Source: Arachnopeziza araneosa
Lineage: Eukaryota; Ascomycota; Leotiomycetes; Helotiales; Arachnopezizaceae
Assembly (NCBI GenBank): GCA_003988855.1
Contig: QYAI01000147.1
Span: 87,537 to 151,536, forward strand
Direction of reading: 5' to 3'
DNA length: 64,000 nucleotides
The translations under genes and the position numbers were made by a program. Each line of letters opens with the position of its first letter. Position 1 is the first letter of the stretch. This document shows positions 1-11,196 of this stretch, piece by piece. The notes under the pieces are model-generated. The model had not been told where the DNA came from. It saw only the letters and a program-made list of their open reading frames with translations, and ran no database searches.

Positions 1-6
1 CCCAAC

Positions 7-3000
7 TTATTCCTCAAGCAATTTACCAAAAATAAGGCTTTGGATCATCGTTTCATCGTTGATTACCCGAATCCTCTTTGGACGTTGTTCATCTTCCGCT
101 GCAGTAGCCCCTCGCTTTCTTTTCTTCAATGCACTGCCGGATGGAGAACCAAACACTGCACTCTCTGTAGCCTTATCATTTGTATCGACGTGAAGCAAGT
201 CCCACTCCAGCCCTTCATTTTCACCATCCAAAAGCTTCTTTCGAGCTTCGGTGTAGTCTGCAGCTTGACCAAGGCGGACTGGCCCAAGTGCTCGATCAAG
301 AAACAGGAACGTTTGGCGTTTATCCCGATTCTTCCCTCTCCCTGTGATTATCAGAACAGATTTGCCTGCGAGCAGCTTGTCTCTTGAATCAATTGTGTTC
401 TGGAGGATAGCGTCAGTCGGAGAGTAAGATTGAAGGGTGCGGCTCCGGTATGCATTGCCAAGGAATGATGATTGTCCTGCACAAAGCAAGTAAGGTGACC
501 AGTCGATGATTGCCTGCTTAGAAATACAGTCTTGGATCCACCGACCAGAGATACTTGGTAAGCCGAGCGCAAGTGCCTGCATATATTTTGGCTTTCGCGA
601 GTGCTCGTCAGCGATAACAGCGGCGAAATTTAACGAGCTGGCTTTCGAAGACAACTCCAATTTAGCATCCTGGCGATTGGCATCCGCCAGTTCGAATAGC
701 GTATTAAATCCATCTTGAAGTATTAAACCTCCATTGCCAGATATGAGATGCACAACAGTGTCTTTCTCTTTATCGTTCTTACCGTATGAGACTGCAAATG
801 CCATACTGTCAAAAAGAGGACGAGCTTTATGGGCATGAACATGCATATGCTCAACAAGAGCTAAGGGATCTTCACTATCTTCTTTGGAAATGGGCGTCTT
901 CGATTGTCGCTTTGAAGAACGTGTTGACGGTGTGCCGATATCCTGGTTGGCTGCAAGTATAGAGACTGCGCCTGATTTTCGCATCGAATTACGCTTTTGA
1001 GGAACCGGATCTGGAGCGAGTTCCTTCTCGGGTATTTTTGTAGACTTCCGACTCGAGGATCGATTGCCTTGTTGTTGGGGTGTTGTTCCAGGTGCCGACG
1101 ATGTCGACGATGACAAGCGTACCGACGATCTCTTACGAGCAGGACTTTGTCTGGCTGAAGCTTCTGCATTGGCTTCTGTAATCATTGTGCGGGCCTTGCC
1201 GTATTTTTTGGCGCGTGATGCTCCTTTCTTAGGACTAAGAATAGAGACGTCTACCACTGGGATCATTGCTGACGATTCTCCAAGGTCTTGAGCTTTATCT
1301 AAACCATCGTCTGGAAAAGTTGTTTCATGAACTTCTGGTAGAGCCTGATTATCATCTAGGTGGCTACTAGTAACTTCATCCACTGGAATTTGGGCTTGGT
1401 TGGTCATCGGCGGCGAAACAGCCTGGTCAACAGATTTTAGTGGCTGGTTTGATTTGTCGTTGGCTTGTTCAATAATCTCATCAACATTCGCATCGTTTCC
1501 TGGCCGAGCGGGTGCTTGGACATTATCTGTTCCGTCTAATACAGGTTCTGCATTTTGAAAGGTCACCTCTTGTGGTAACTCTATATTAGAAGCAGGAGCG
1601 ACATGAGATTTTTGTGGAGGCGATGATTGGATTCCCATTGCATTTTCATATTCAATATCTTGAGTAAATCTTGGGATATCATTCAATTCCTCGTGATTGC
1701 TGAAAGAGATATTTGCAATTTCAGCCATCGACCTGAGCGGCTGTGTATTCGGACTTGTTTCAGGCACGGTGACTGGTACTTGACTACTACGGATGGGTGT
1801 CCTCGAGTTAATAGAGACCTCCTTAAGCGGTAAATTTGGTTCGGATCCAAGTTCGGGTCCAGGTCCATAGATGTCTTTTTCAAGAATTTTGTGAGACTGT
1901 CGAATCCTTTCTTTCAGGGAGGCGTTTCCCTCGGGTAGTTCACCAAAGTCTTCCATCTCGACTTGCAGAGCTGGCGAATCTGGCACAGTAGAATTCGGCT
2001 GCAATTCCGAGGCACGGTTGATAATCCCTTGAGAATCTGCAATGACGTCGTCTTGATTGATGTGCTGGGTATCTTGGAGATCTCGGCTTTGACCTGGACT
2101 TTGCGAATCTCGAGCATCAGTACCCTCACACTGCGCGATATAATCTTCTTGCCGGCTTCTCCGTCGACTCGTAGAAGGCACTTCAACTTCAGCAGATGTA
2201 GCTGGAGCTGGAGAGCTTGCAGATCCTGGGCGACCATTATCTCGTTTGACAACCTTGGAGAGTTCCCGCTGGATTCTCTTGTCAATCTCCCGCATCCGCC
2301 TACCTTTCAACAACCCCGAGTCTGAATCATCCGTATCTGAGTCTTCGGGAAGTGAGGTTGTGCGTCTTCTTCTCTCCTGGCTTTCTTTCATCGACACATA
2401 TGGCCGAGGTTCAACTGATGATTGCTGTTGGCTCATAATATCAAAAGACTGGACTCTTGCATTTCGAGGAACTGGGGTAGAATTTGGAACCGGAAGTTCT
2501 GATATAGAACGAGATAGAAGCTTTTTTACGGAATCTTGCAAGGGTGAAGTCTCAATGTCTGCTCTGGCACCATTCAATGGCGAAACCGTGAACGCTCGAC
2601 GTTTGAGTGGCGAAGTGAAGTCTTTGTACACATCAGGAGACGGCCGCACGGTAGGGCTTGAGAACTGCGGACCAAATGGTGTAGGCTGGGTGGCACCAAA
2701 TAACTCATGGTCTTTCATTACGGTTCCTTTATGAGCAAAAGGATTCATCTGTGGTGCAGGCGTTTCCGGTTCATACGAAGGAATTCCACGAAAGGAGCCA
2801 ATGTCGGGAGGAGCAAATGACGCATCTTCAGACTCGACATCATCCTCTAAATCATCCGGAGATGCACCGAAGTCGAGCTTAACGTGTCCCGTATCGTCTT
2901 CGTGGTAGGTGATTCCGGTAGATTCAGTATGATGCTTGGAATTTGGCGACTCATGAGCGGGTGGCAGATTTTGTGCCATTGCAACATCTCCATCTTCACC

Positions 3001-3636
3001 TCCCTCGCCATCCTCTTGCTCCTCTTCATCTGGCGTAGCGGTCGGTCGGAATTGCGCAGCTAATTGCCTCTGGAGGTTGAACTGTTCGTAGACCGATTCA
3101 GGGTTCTCTTGAGTTAAACTCATAGAGCTTTTCTGAGTGAGATCTTCCATCAATGCGGCTAGAGTAATGCCGGTCTTTATTTGTACTTGTGTTACCCCAA
3201 AGAATGGTCGAATTCTTCCTTTGCTGTCGCGTCGAATCCTGACTTGAGGTCGGACAGCATTCTCAGCAGGTAGGTCTAGCGGCAGAGTCGAGATTCTCGG
3301 TTGAACACCCGCAGCTTCATCTTTATCGAAATCTGGAGGCAGATGATAGCCGCTCTCACCTTCACGAGGTTTGGCTGGATGTGCAGCGTGTTGACGGTTT
3401 TCCCTGCGAGACGCGACTTTCTCAGGTGGAAGTGCAGGGCTGGACTGAAGTGCGGTCAGCGGTCAGTGCCATCCATGGCATGCAGCCATCCAATCCGCCA
3501 CCACAAAGAGGCGCAACTGCTTTACCGAAAGAACATCTTCTTGAAGATGGCGACATTCTTGCGTGTCCCATTCAACAGCTCCCGTCCCCTGAATGGCTGC
3601 GGCTTCAGCACTCTTTGCCGTGTTGGCTCGATACAT
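7..3636 (-). CDS. crb2: Rad9/Crb2-type DNA-damage checkpoint mediator with C-terminal BRCT repeats
   Basis: Two exons: 3636-3526 (37 codons, starting MYRANTAKSAEA) and 3444-7, separated by an 81-nt intron with donor GTAAAG and acceptor CTTCAG preceded by CTGAC branch sequences. The frame stays open far upstream of the ATG at 3150, so that ATG is internal. The product is about 1,182 residues. Its long acidic and Ser-rich N-terminal part has many SQ/TQ sites (LTQ, ATQ, DSQ, RSSQ), the usual ATM/ATR-kinase target pattern. The last ~270 residues look like a tandem BRCT region (SGRWIQDCI, then LAGKSVLIITGRG) followed by a basic segment. Family members bind modified histones and recruit the effector kinase at DNA breaks. 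I see no clear Tudor-like segment ahead of the BRCTs, although Crb2/53BP1 proteins usually have one. It is divergent from the AAA gene at 4224. Confidence 0.82.
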
Positions 3637-4223
3637 GATGATGATTACATTGAGAGAAGCCAATCACACGGTGGTGAAGAGTGGTGGCAAAAACGCGAGG
3701 AGAATGGAGCGCGGGAAGAAAAGAATCACGAACTCACGTGCTCAAGTTAGCGGGTGGCTGCCTGAGAAACTAGGTATCCAATCCCTCTTCTTTCCTCCAG
3801 CAGGCAACCATTTTCAGGTCCCATCTCTAGTCGACTTGGTGGCTTCTTCTTCACTGAATAAGCCTCTCTCTCTCTCTCTGTCCATTCTTCTTCCCAAGCA
3901 GAACCTTTGATGTTTCAGTCACCGAAAGATGAGGCCGCAGTACAGAAACCAACCGAGAAAAGTTGTCTCTCCTGGCTTAAGTGAGCTATCCAGACTCCCT
4001 TCCCTGCATATTTGCTGTAGGCAGACTCGCCGATTAGGGCTGTGACTCAGTTCGCCAGCGAAAGAAGCCTTAGGGGAGGGCGGCCTAAAGAAACAACGGC
4101 CGCCGTCATACAGCATTTCCATCAGACATATAAGAGCTGATCACCTGTTTTTCTTCTCATACTTTTCTCAGTCAATTATCTGATTTCTTAAACTTTCCGA
4201 CTTTGATCTTCTCCCAACCGACA
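3637..4223. other. Divergent intergenic region
   Basis: This is the shared 5' region of the checkpoint gene (minus) and the AAA ATPase gene (plus). It contains a CT-rich tract near 3863-3882. No supported ORF. Confidence 0.6.
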
Positions 4224-6343
4224 ATGGCCCCTGGAACCACTGGAATCGAGGCTGTCATTGTCGTGGCCGAGACCTCTTCAAACACTAGCGTCGAGAATGG
4301 AGGAATCAAGCAGCCGGCCACTGGTAGTCTAAAGCCAGATGGCAGCGGTGCTGTTGCCGATGCAGAAGAGCCCGAAGCGGTCGCCAAGGTTGGCATGGAG
4401 TGCGGAATCATGAATCTGTACCAGAAGGAGGGTGAAAGAGGCCGTGTAAGTTGGACGGACAAATACCCAGAAGATCTCGATGATCCAGCAGAGAATGAAC
4501 ACACCGCTCGATATGCCATTCTCGTTCGCAATAAGAAGAGCTACGATTCACGCAAAAAACTCGAGATTGATAGCATTGTCGTCCAAAGTCCCCTTTTGAA
4601 GAAGGTCTTGTCCAAAATTTTGAAAGACTATCCTGGCGTCACTACGACTCTCAAGCGACTCGTCTTTCAAGCTCCCTTTCATCCGTTCGTCCATCGATGG
4701 ACTGAATTCACATCCGCCCTCGATGAGCACCACAATGAAGAGACTAAAAGGCATCTCCAACTACTGTACACTACCCTCAAGACTGAACTCAAAGAAACCA
4801 TCTCTTCTAAGAATGATTACATTAAAAATAAAGTTATCACCTTCGACCATCTCTGGACTATTTTTCAACCAGGAGCCACTCTCTATTCGGAGCAGTGGGG
4901 ACGCGACTGTGCTTCTAAATTTTTGAATGCCAGCTATGGTCAACACAACACTTTCGGAGCCTGCTATTTTGTGAATTGTCAAAAGGTCGATTGGGATGGA
5001 GACAAGTTTGGTTACGCGAACACGCAGCATCTCATCCCTTCATTTTCCGGAACCATGAAGATTGCAGATCTCGATGCATTCCCGTTGGAATTTCACCCTC
5101 ATCAAGAGAAGATAACCGCTGCACTCCTGAAGCGCGGTAAACTGTTCGAGAACTACCATGGCTATCACTACAAGTACTACAAGTCTTTTGCTATTGGTAA
5201 AAATATGTGTGGCCAGGACATCAAAGTCACTGTCGACAGTCGTATCATCATGTAAGTCTCTTCCTCTCCTATGAATACTTCACTAACCAGTGCAGTGATA
5301 CTTTTGCCTACAACAAATTTAACCCCAACAGCGTCCCAAATCTGAGTCACCTTAAGATCCAATCAAAAGCTGATACGGTCGACACAGACGAGAGTGACGA
5401 TGAGGATGAGGACGATAGTTGTTACGAGTCATCTGATGATGAGAATGATTACTCCTACGGGCGTGCTACCGACGGAAAAGAATTCAAGCGCATTCCCCTC
5501 ACAAATGAGCAACTAATCCACTGCACCCCTCTTCTTAGAGGCTACGCACTAAAGACTAAACGGTGGCTCTCATTCTTTGTTGACACTGTATCCGAAATCG
5601 TCTGGAACGACTCTGCGTTTACCAACCTCGTCCTACCAGCAGAACAGAAAGAACTCATCCTCGCCTTTGCTGTATCTCAAGTAAAGAACAGTCAGTCTTT
5701 CGATGATGTTATCTCTGGTAAAGGAAAAGGAATCATTATGCTCCTATCTGGAGGTCCAGGGATCGGCAAGACCCTTACTGCTGAGTCCGTTGCCGAGACT
5801 ATGAAAGTTCCTCTGTACATGATGTCAGCTGGCGATTTAGGGACTGAATCCTCTCAAGTTGAAAGCAGTCTCACCAGGATCCTCGAAATGGTGGCAAAAT
5901 GGAACGCTGTCCTCCTACTTGATGAGTGTGACGTCTTCCTGGAAGCGCGTTCAGCTGCAGATCTGGAGCGGAACAAGATCGTATCCATTTTCCTACGTAC
6001 ATTGGAGTATTACGAGGGTATTCTCTTCCTGACCACCAATCGTGTGAAGAACATGGATCCAGCTTTCCAGAGCCGAATCCATATCTCTATGGAATATCCA
6101 AATCTAGACGCCAAAGCGCGGAAGCAGGTTTGGACTAATTTTCTGGCGCGAGAAGGAGCGATGGAGCATGAGATCTCAGAGGAAGAGGTCGCAAAATTGG
6201 CTGTTGTCGATATTAACGGGAGGCAGATCAAGAATGTGCTTAAGACTGCAGGGCTGTTAGCTGCTCATAAAGGGACGAAGTTGAGGTATGAGTATTTAAA
6301 GACGGTGCTGAATGTTGAGAAGCATCAACTTGAGAGAGCTTAG
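4224..6343 (+). CDS. AAA-family ATPase with long N-terminal region
   Basis: Two exons: 4224-5251 and 5296-6343, with a 44-nt intron (donor GTAAGT, acceptor TGCAG) that splits an Ile codon. The product is about 691 residues. I chose the first ATG (MAPGTTGIEAV) because the frame upstream of it is short. The N-terminal ~420 residues match the style of fungal AAA proteins with a DUF7025-like region and a preceding acidic linker rich in D/E (about residues 380-410). The AAA core has Walker A GGPGIGKT, Walker B VLLLDECDVF and a sensor region NRVKNMDPAFQSRIH. Such proteins are common and multicopy in Pezizomycotina and their substrate is not known. The product is likely soluble, since no membrane segment or presequence is visible. 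Confidence 0.85.
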
Positions 6344-6689
6344 ACTGAGTAGATTTATTGGTTAGTTACATAGATTACATGGGGAATTTACTGATGTGTT
6401 CCTCCCTGAGCAACTCTTTGCCAAAGTTATATGTTTAAGATCATATATATTAAATAGATCACCAGCTCACAAGATCATTATTCTACATTGTCAAATCCAT
6501 TTACCAGATTTTGCGAGTTTAGAGGACGAATTCAAATTAATTGCTATTCATAAACTCTCTTATGCTTGGTATGTTCTTCGGAAGAATTTCTTTCATATCT
6601 TAAATTTTCTTCCTCAAAGCATAATTCCTTTCCCAATACCTTAATCAAAGAACCACTCCGTCCCTCTCGCAACTTACAATATTCAAGTC
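6344..6689. other. Intergenic, nothing recognised
   Basis: AT-rich convergent 3' region between the AAA gene and the minus-strand locus at 6690. No ORF with family features. Confidence 0.5.
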
Positions 6690-7709
6690 CTATTTTCTAG
6701 ACCGCAAGTTCCATCTCGGCTCTACTCCATCTTGCAGCTCGCAACCGCTCAGTCCCAACCTCAACACCCTAAGAGCTTTATCGGTTTTAGCTAGCTCTTC
6801 TTCAGCTTCCTGCCGTTCTCTCCTCTTGCGTTCCTGTCCCCAAACCTTTTTGGTGATATTTCCCTCATCATCAACCTCTGGCGTCACCTCCCCTTCGTAC
6901 TCAGCGCCTGCCTTCCACTCGATGTCTTGGCGTAGGATGAATCGGTCACGAGTGGCTAGGCTCAAGACGTGGTGTCCTTCGACAAAAACGTAGTCCCGAC
7001 CGCCCATGGCTCTGGCGCTGTATTCTGTATGTGCGGGCGCGTCGTAGATTTCCTGGCGTTCGGCTATATCTTCAGGCAGTCTGGTGCCGTCCTTTCTCCT
7101 GAAGGCCAACTTTCCCCGAACTATTAGGTGGGTGTTGTCGCTTTGGTGACTATGGCAGTTGAGTCCCCTTCCCCTAATACACTGGTTTAGCCACTTTTTC
7201 CAAACACTCGGAGAGAGAGAGGGGGGTCATACTTCTTCACTAGACTAACAAAGACCCAAGGATATCCCTTTTCTTTCACGGTTGTCCTATCAACCGAGTA
7301 ATCGCCCTTGAAATTACCGGCCTTTGTGAGTGGCAGAGGTTTCTTGTACACCCAACCTCCTGTTTTTTTCAACGTGAGACTTCTTGTCTTCGTCAGTCAG
7401 CTTGTCCTCCTCAGATAGCTCGTGTTTCTCAGTTGGCTTGTCTTCTTCAGTTGGCTTATCTTTCTTAGTAGGCTTGTCTTTCTTAGTTGAGATGTCTGCC
7501 TCGGAGGATTTGTTTTCATCAGTTGGCTTGTTTTCATCAGTTGGCTTGTTTTCATCAGTTGGCTTGTCTTCCTCGGTTGGATTTTTTTCCTTGGCTGGGT
7601 TGTCTGCCTCAGATGGTTTGATGTCTTTGGATTTATTCATTCCTTTCTTCTCAGTGTGAGACTTCTTGTCCTTCTCAGATGAGTTATCGTCCTTGAGTAG
7701 GTATTCCAA
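6690..7709 (-). pseudogene. Lys/Glu-repeat protein, possibly frameshifted
   Basis: I do not recognise the family. Reading 7709 to 6690, the first part encodes a low-complexity region of degenerate hexapeptides (KPTDEN x3, KPTEED, KPTKKD) flanked by EKDKKSH and EDKKSHVEK. At about 7365-7371 a run of seven A's (sense strand) is followed by a continuation in another frame (TGGWVYKKPLPLTKAGNF). Dropping one A makes the two frames continuous. A likely intron with donor GTATGA (7232) and acceptor TTCAG (7099) then joins VSLVKK to RKDGTRLPEDIAERQEIYD, which runs to the stop at 6690. The C-terminal ~135 residues look globular (DYVFVEGHHVLSLATRDRF). The 5' end is not resolved: the frame is closed just upstream of 7709. 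It could be a real gene with an assembly error, or a recent pseudogene. Confidence 0.4.
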
Positions 7710-8592
7710 TTATGAATCCCTAGCTCATTTGTCAGCATTCTATCACTAATCCAGACCACCAAAAATTGCGGAAGGCTGAATTTACCAGTAAGAAAAGCAG
7801 ACCAGGTAAACTTTCTAAGCGAGATGCACCTCAATTTTAATCTGTGGCTCACTGTCAAAGACACTTTCAATTGTCGGATGTCAAATTTGGTATTCAAAAC
7901 AACTCCGAGGAGAAAGTCTTTAGCAGTATATCATGGACAATGGCTTTTAAACTCCACAGAAAGGATGGGGCTGAGAGTTTGATGCCATGCTGAAAGTGGT
8001 TGACTAGTTCGGATGAAAGCCAAATTTGTCCTCCATCTCGACTTTCTCTTGGTGTTGTTCTGTTTGGGATGAAGATGGCGGGCTATGGCATGCATGGGTG
8101 GCTCGGCAGCTGCTGCGGGTACCTGAATTAGCGTGCACGGCCTACGTCATTCCTCTCTTTCCTTGCGGGCGATCTTGAAAAACAAGTTGGAATGCAAACA
8201 CCGCCATTAAACATGATTTTCTTGCTTACCGTCTTCAAATCTTGAGATGAACATAGTGTCACATAAAAGCTACAAAGTCCGGACCCCTGGTCAAGTCCTT
8301 GACAGCGAAAATACACCGTCTAGAGAATGAGATCGGCGTGAACGATAACATCCAGGCACTGCCTTTTAGGGACAAGAAGGAGTACTGCAACCTACTTGAT
8401 AAATTTCTCAATCGTCACCAGGATTTCAAACATGTTGCTGAACGAGAGGCAGAGCAAGCTCAGGTCCAAGACATTCTTCGCTAATTCCATTCATTTCCCA
8501 ACTTCAGTACCTCCCTGCGAGATACGTCTCAAAATATAGGAACACGCTTTGGATGATCAACATGTTATCCATTGTATCAACGAACTATATAA
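7710..8592. other. Unresolved region
   Basis: It contains short ORFs only. A 62-residue plus-strand frame ending at 8484 (KIHRLENEIGVNDN...) could be an exon of the fragment that follows, but no splice pair convinces me. Confidence 0.3.
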
Positions 8593-9180
8593 ACTATTCG
8601 GAAAGAAGGCTTTGATGTCGAACTAGCCAGTTCCCCCGCTTCTACACATCTGCAAGAATCTCAGACCTTCTACTTTACCCATACAAACTCAACGTTCGCT
8701 TTCGAGACCTACATCAACTTCACAACGGATACCATCTACTTGTTCAGTTCTGCTCTTACGGAGGAACATTTCCTTCGGTTTCTTGATTGCGAATCTGCGC
8801 CCAGAACCCGTAAACTAGCCATGCGAGAGAGCTTCTACTGTGAGCTACCCATACCAGAAGACATGTCTCTGGTGAATGCCACTATGCGAGAGAACAAGTC
8901 AGATTGGTTGGAGATGATCATGGTTTTGGATGAAGATTGCAGATCCCGAGAAGAAGTGTGGAAGGAGAGGAGAGCCAGATTTCGAGATTTGTCTGCACGG
9001 GAGGAGAGAGGGGGGAGGGGTTATGCCAGACAATGGGCCAAGTCCATGAATAGTTTGATGGACAGAATAGACTTGCCGATGTCAAGACATCGATATGCAG
9101 CTGTAGCTGAGAGTTATTTCGCATTGATTACGTCTACTTTTGGCGATGAAGATGTTTTGGGCTACTTGATTCACGACTAG
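8593..9180 (+). pseudogene. 2EXR-like protein fragment lacking its N-terminus
   Basis: One frame is open from 8593 (just after a TAA) to the stop at 9180, about 195 codons. The first in-frame ATG is at 8821, well inside the conserved part. The stretch FAFETYINFTTDTIYLFSS followed by LTEEHFLRFLDC resembles the second half of fungal 2EXR proteins, which normally begin with an F-rich 'LPxEIRxxIW' segment. I do not find that segment here. It could be the last exon of a gene whose first exon I cannot see, or a remnant. Function unknown. Confidence 0.35.
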
Positions 9181-9658
9181 ATATGCAACAAGGGACATGA
9201 ATCGCTATGTCAAAGCATATTGATTTTTAATTATGGAGAGTTGGGAGGCTATTAGAAAGCTGATTATTTTAATGTGATGACATGAGAACAGTCAACCGGG
9301 ATAGACCAATTTCGCCATCGTCGAAAGTCCAAAATAGAGAATTTGAGTAGCATACCCACAATATTCCAATTCCTTCTTGAGCCTGGTGTAGAGACATGAC
9401 ACGGCTCAAAGATCAACTGAGCTCGAAGATTTTACTTGCGTTTTCATTCTGCAACAGCAATCTCAACATTCGGACATGTTAATTATGATGTGACGTTGTA
9501 GCGAGTAATCTGTTTGCTAGGCCGTCTAAGAAGAGAGAAATGAGTATCTAGATGCAAACGGATCGGTAAAGTTTAATTCTTAAGCATGTCACTGCTAAGT
9601 TGCAAAAATATTCTTAAAATATGCTTGTCATTAAGTATCCCTAAGAGCTTCGATGGAT
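9181..9658. other. Intergenic, nothing recognised
   Basis: 478 nt of AT-rich sequence between converging loci. No ORF, RNA gene or repeat that I can support. Confidence 0.5.
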
Positions 9659-10718
9659 TCAACCAGAAACTGCAGCTTTGACGATTTCTTCAATCTCCTT
9701 ATCCGACTTAGTCTTGACACCCAAGAGTTCGTTATCCTTCGGAGCATAGTCAGCTCCATAGCCTTCTCCAAAGATGGCAACAAAGATGTATGCCATCAAA
9801 ACCGAGTAATCGCCCTTTGCGAGAGCCTCGTTAGACGATTGGAACAGCTCAGCGCTGGAAGCAGGCACGGTCTCAAATGTCTTGTCAGGCAAGGCTTTCT
9901 TCGCATAACTCAAAAGTTGGTTCTGCGATACTTGAGCATTCGCAAAGAGAACTGTTCGATTCTTGGTCTCTTCATAGTGCGTCAAGATCCCTACAGTGGC
10001 AAGGCCAATATCATGAAGCGTAGTGGTGCTGAATTTCTGGTTTCCGCCTGGAACGATGTCAGTTGGCAGAACATAAGACAGCGGGTGGAAGGACTCACTA
10101 TCGAAAATCCTAGGCTTGCCGTCAGCCCAACCGAGCAAGAACCCGACTTTGATTCCCCAGTCGAGGAAAGGGCCGGAGATGGCAAAAGTGTACGTGATGT
10201 CAGCCCCGGCCGCGACCTTGGCTTCCAAGTGCTTGCGTGTAGCGATCTTGTATCCGAAAATGGGCAAGGCACCGACACTGGGAACGCTCAGGTCACATCC
10301 AAACTCTGAAGGAATGAATCTAGCACATCTAGAGTTAGAATTTGGTCTTCGTGATGTTTAAAAGTCCACGGTCTGAAGCATTACCTCTTCACTCCGGCAG
10401 CAATGGCAGCATCAATAATCACAGATTGGCCAAGAAGACCTTCGGTTCCTACGGTTGAGACGACGGCATCTTGGCCTTTCAGTGCGGCTGTGAGAGATTC
10501 AACAGAAGTGTAGTCCGCGTTGACAATCTTTACTGACGATGGAAAAGTGGCCTTCGAACCCTCACGGGAGAGCACAGTGACATTGAACTTGCCGGAATCG
10601 ATGATGGCCTGGAGTATAGGAGCGCCCACAGAACCAGAAGCACCGACGACGGTAACTGGACGCCATCAGAATGTACGTGGGACCGTGTTGTTGACCTACC
10701 GTTCTTGATCTCAACCAT
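9659..10718 (-). CDS. NmrA-like / isoflavone-reductase-like NAD(P)-binding protein
   Basis: Four exons: 10718-10700, 10655-10385, 10319-10099 and 10047-9659, giving about 299 residues. The start MVEIKN is followed after the first intron by TVVGASGSVGAPILQ, the N-terminal Rossmann nucleotide-binding glycine motif. KRFIPSEFG, formed across the second junction, is the family signature after the fifth strand. The third intron (10098-10048, GTGAGT...TTCCAG with CTGAC branch) is 51 nt without a stop. Splicing it gives IFDSGNQKFSTTTL, the expected family segment. Members are atypical short-chain dehydrogenases acting as reductases or as redox-sensing NmrA-type regulators. The substrate cannot be told from the sequence. 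No biosynthetic cluster surrounds it. Confidence 0.85.
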
Positions 10719-10903
10719 GTTGGTGTGTTGATATTCACTGTTCTGTCACAGGAAATAGTAGCAGAGGAGGTTTCGAAGACTGCTTGGAGAAGAGAGTGCG
10801 AAGCTGATGCTGATGGGATGTTGGGGAGGGGAAGAAGCTTCTCTTATATTAATGATGAAACGGCGCTCTTTGATGGCGAGAGCCCCACTAGGGCTTGCAA
10901 AGC

Positions 10904-10926
10904 CGGGGGGGGAGGGGGGAGGGGGA
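10904..10926 (+). repeat. G-rich tract, quadruplex-capable
   Basis: Three long G runs (8, 6 and 5) separated by single A's, in the divergent spacer between the NmrA-like gene and the transcription-factor gene. This could be a promoter element or a hard-to-sequence homopolymer region. Confidence 0.5.
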
Positions 10927-11196
10927 TTCTTAGCAAGCATTCCGCAAACATTACATCTCATTGGCAATCAGCGCAGCAAGAGATGGGCTTTGAGACATGC
11001 GCTGTTGCTATCCATGCAAATGTTGATTGGTGTGCATGAATAAGCAGACCAGACGCTCTCGGGTTCGGTCTTCTCCCACCGGACGGCTCCCACCCAGATC
11101 TCACGGTCATCCCATGCATGCATCCATCATCAACCTCACCGCGTCCTCGACCGTCAGTGCGTATCCTGAAGAAGCATGTACTGGAGGTGCTTAGCA

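Noticed and set aside
4761..5362. Minus-strand frames inside the AAA ATPase gene
   Set aside because: Antisense shadows of a well-supported coding exon.
7362..7373. Programmed -1 frameshift at A-AAA-AAC in the repeat-protein locus
   Set aside because: The downstream frame needed for the globular part is +1, not -1, so the classic slippery mechanism does not fit.
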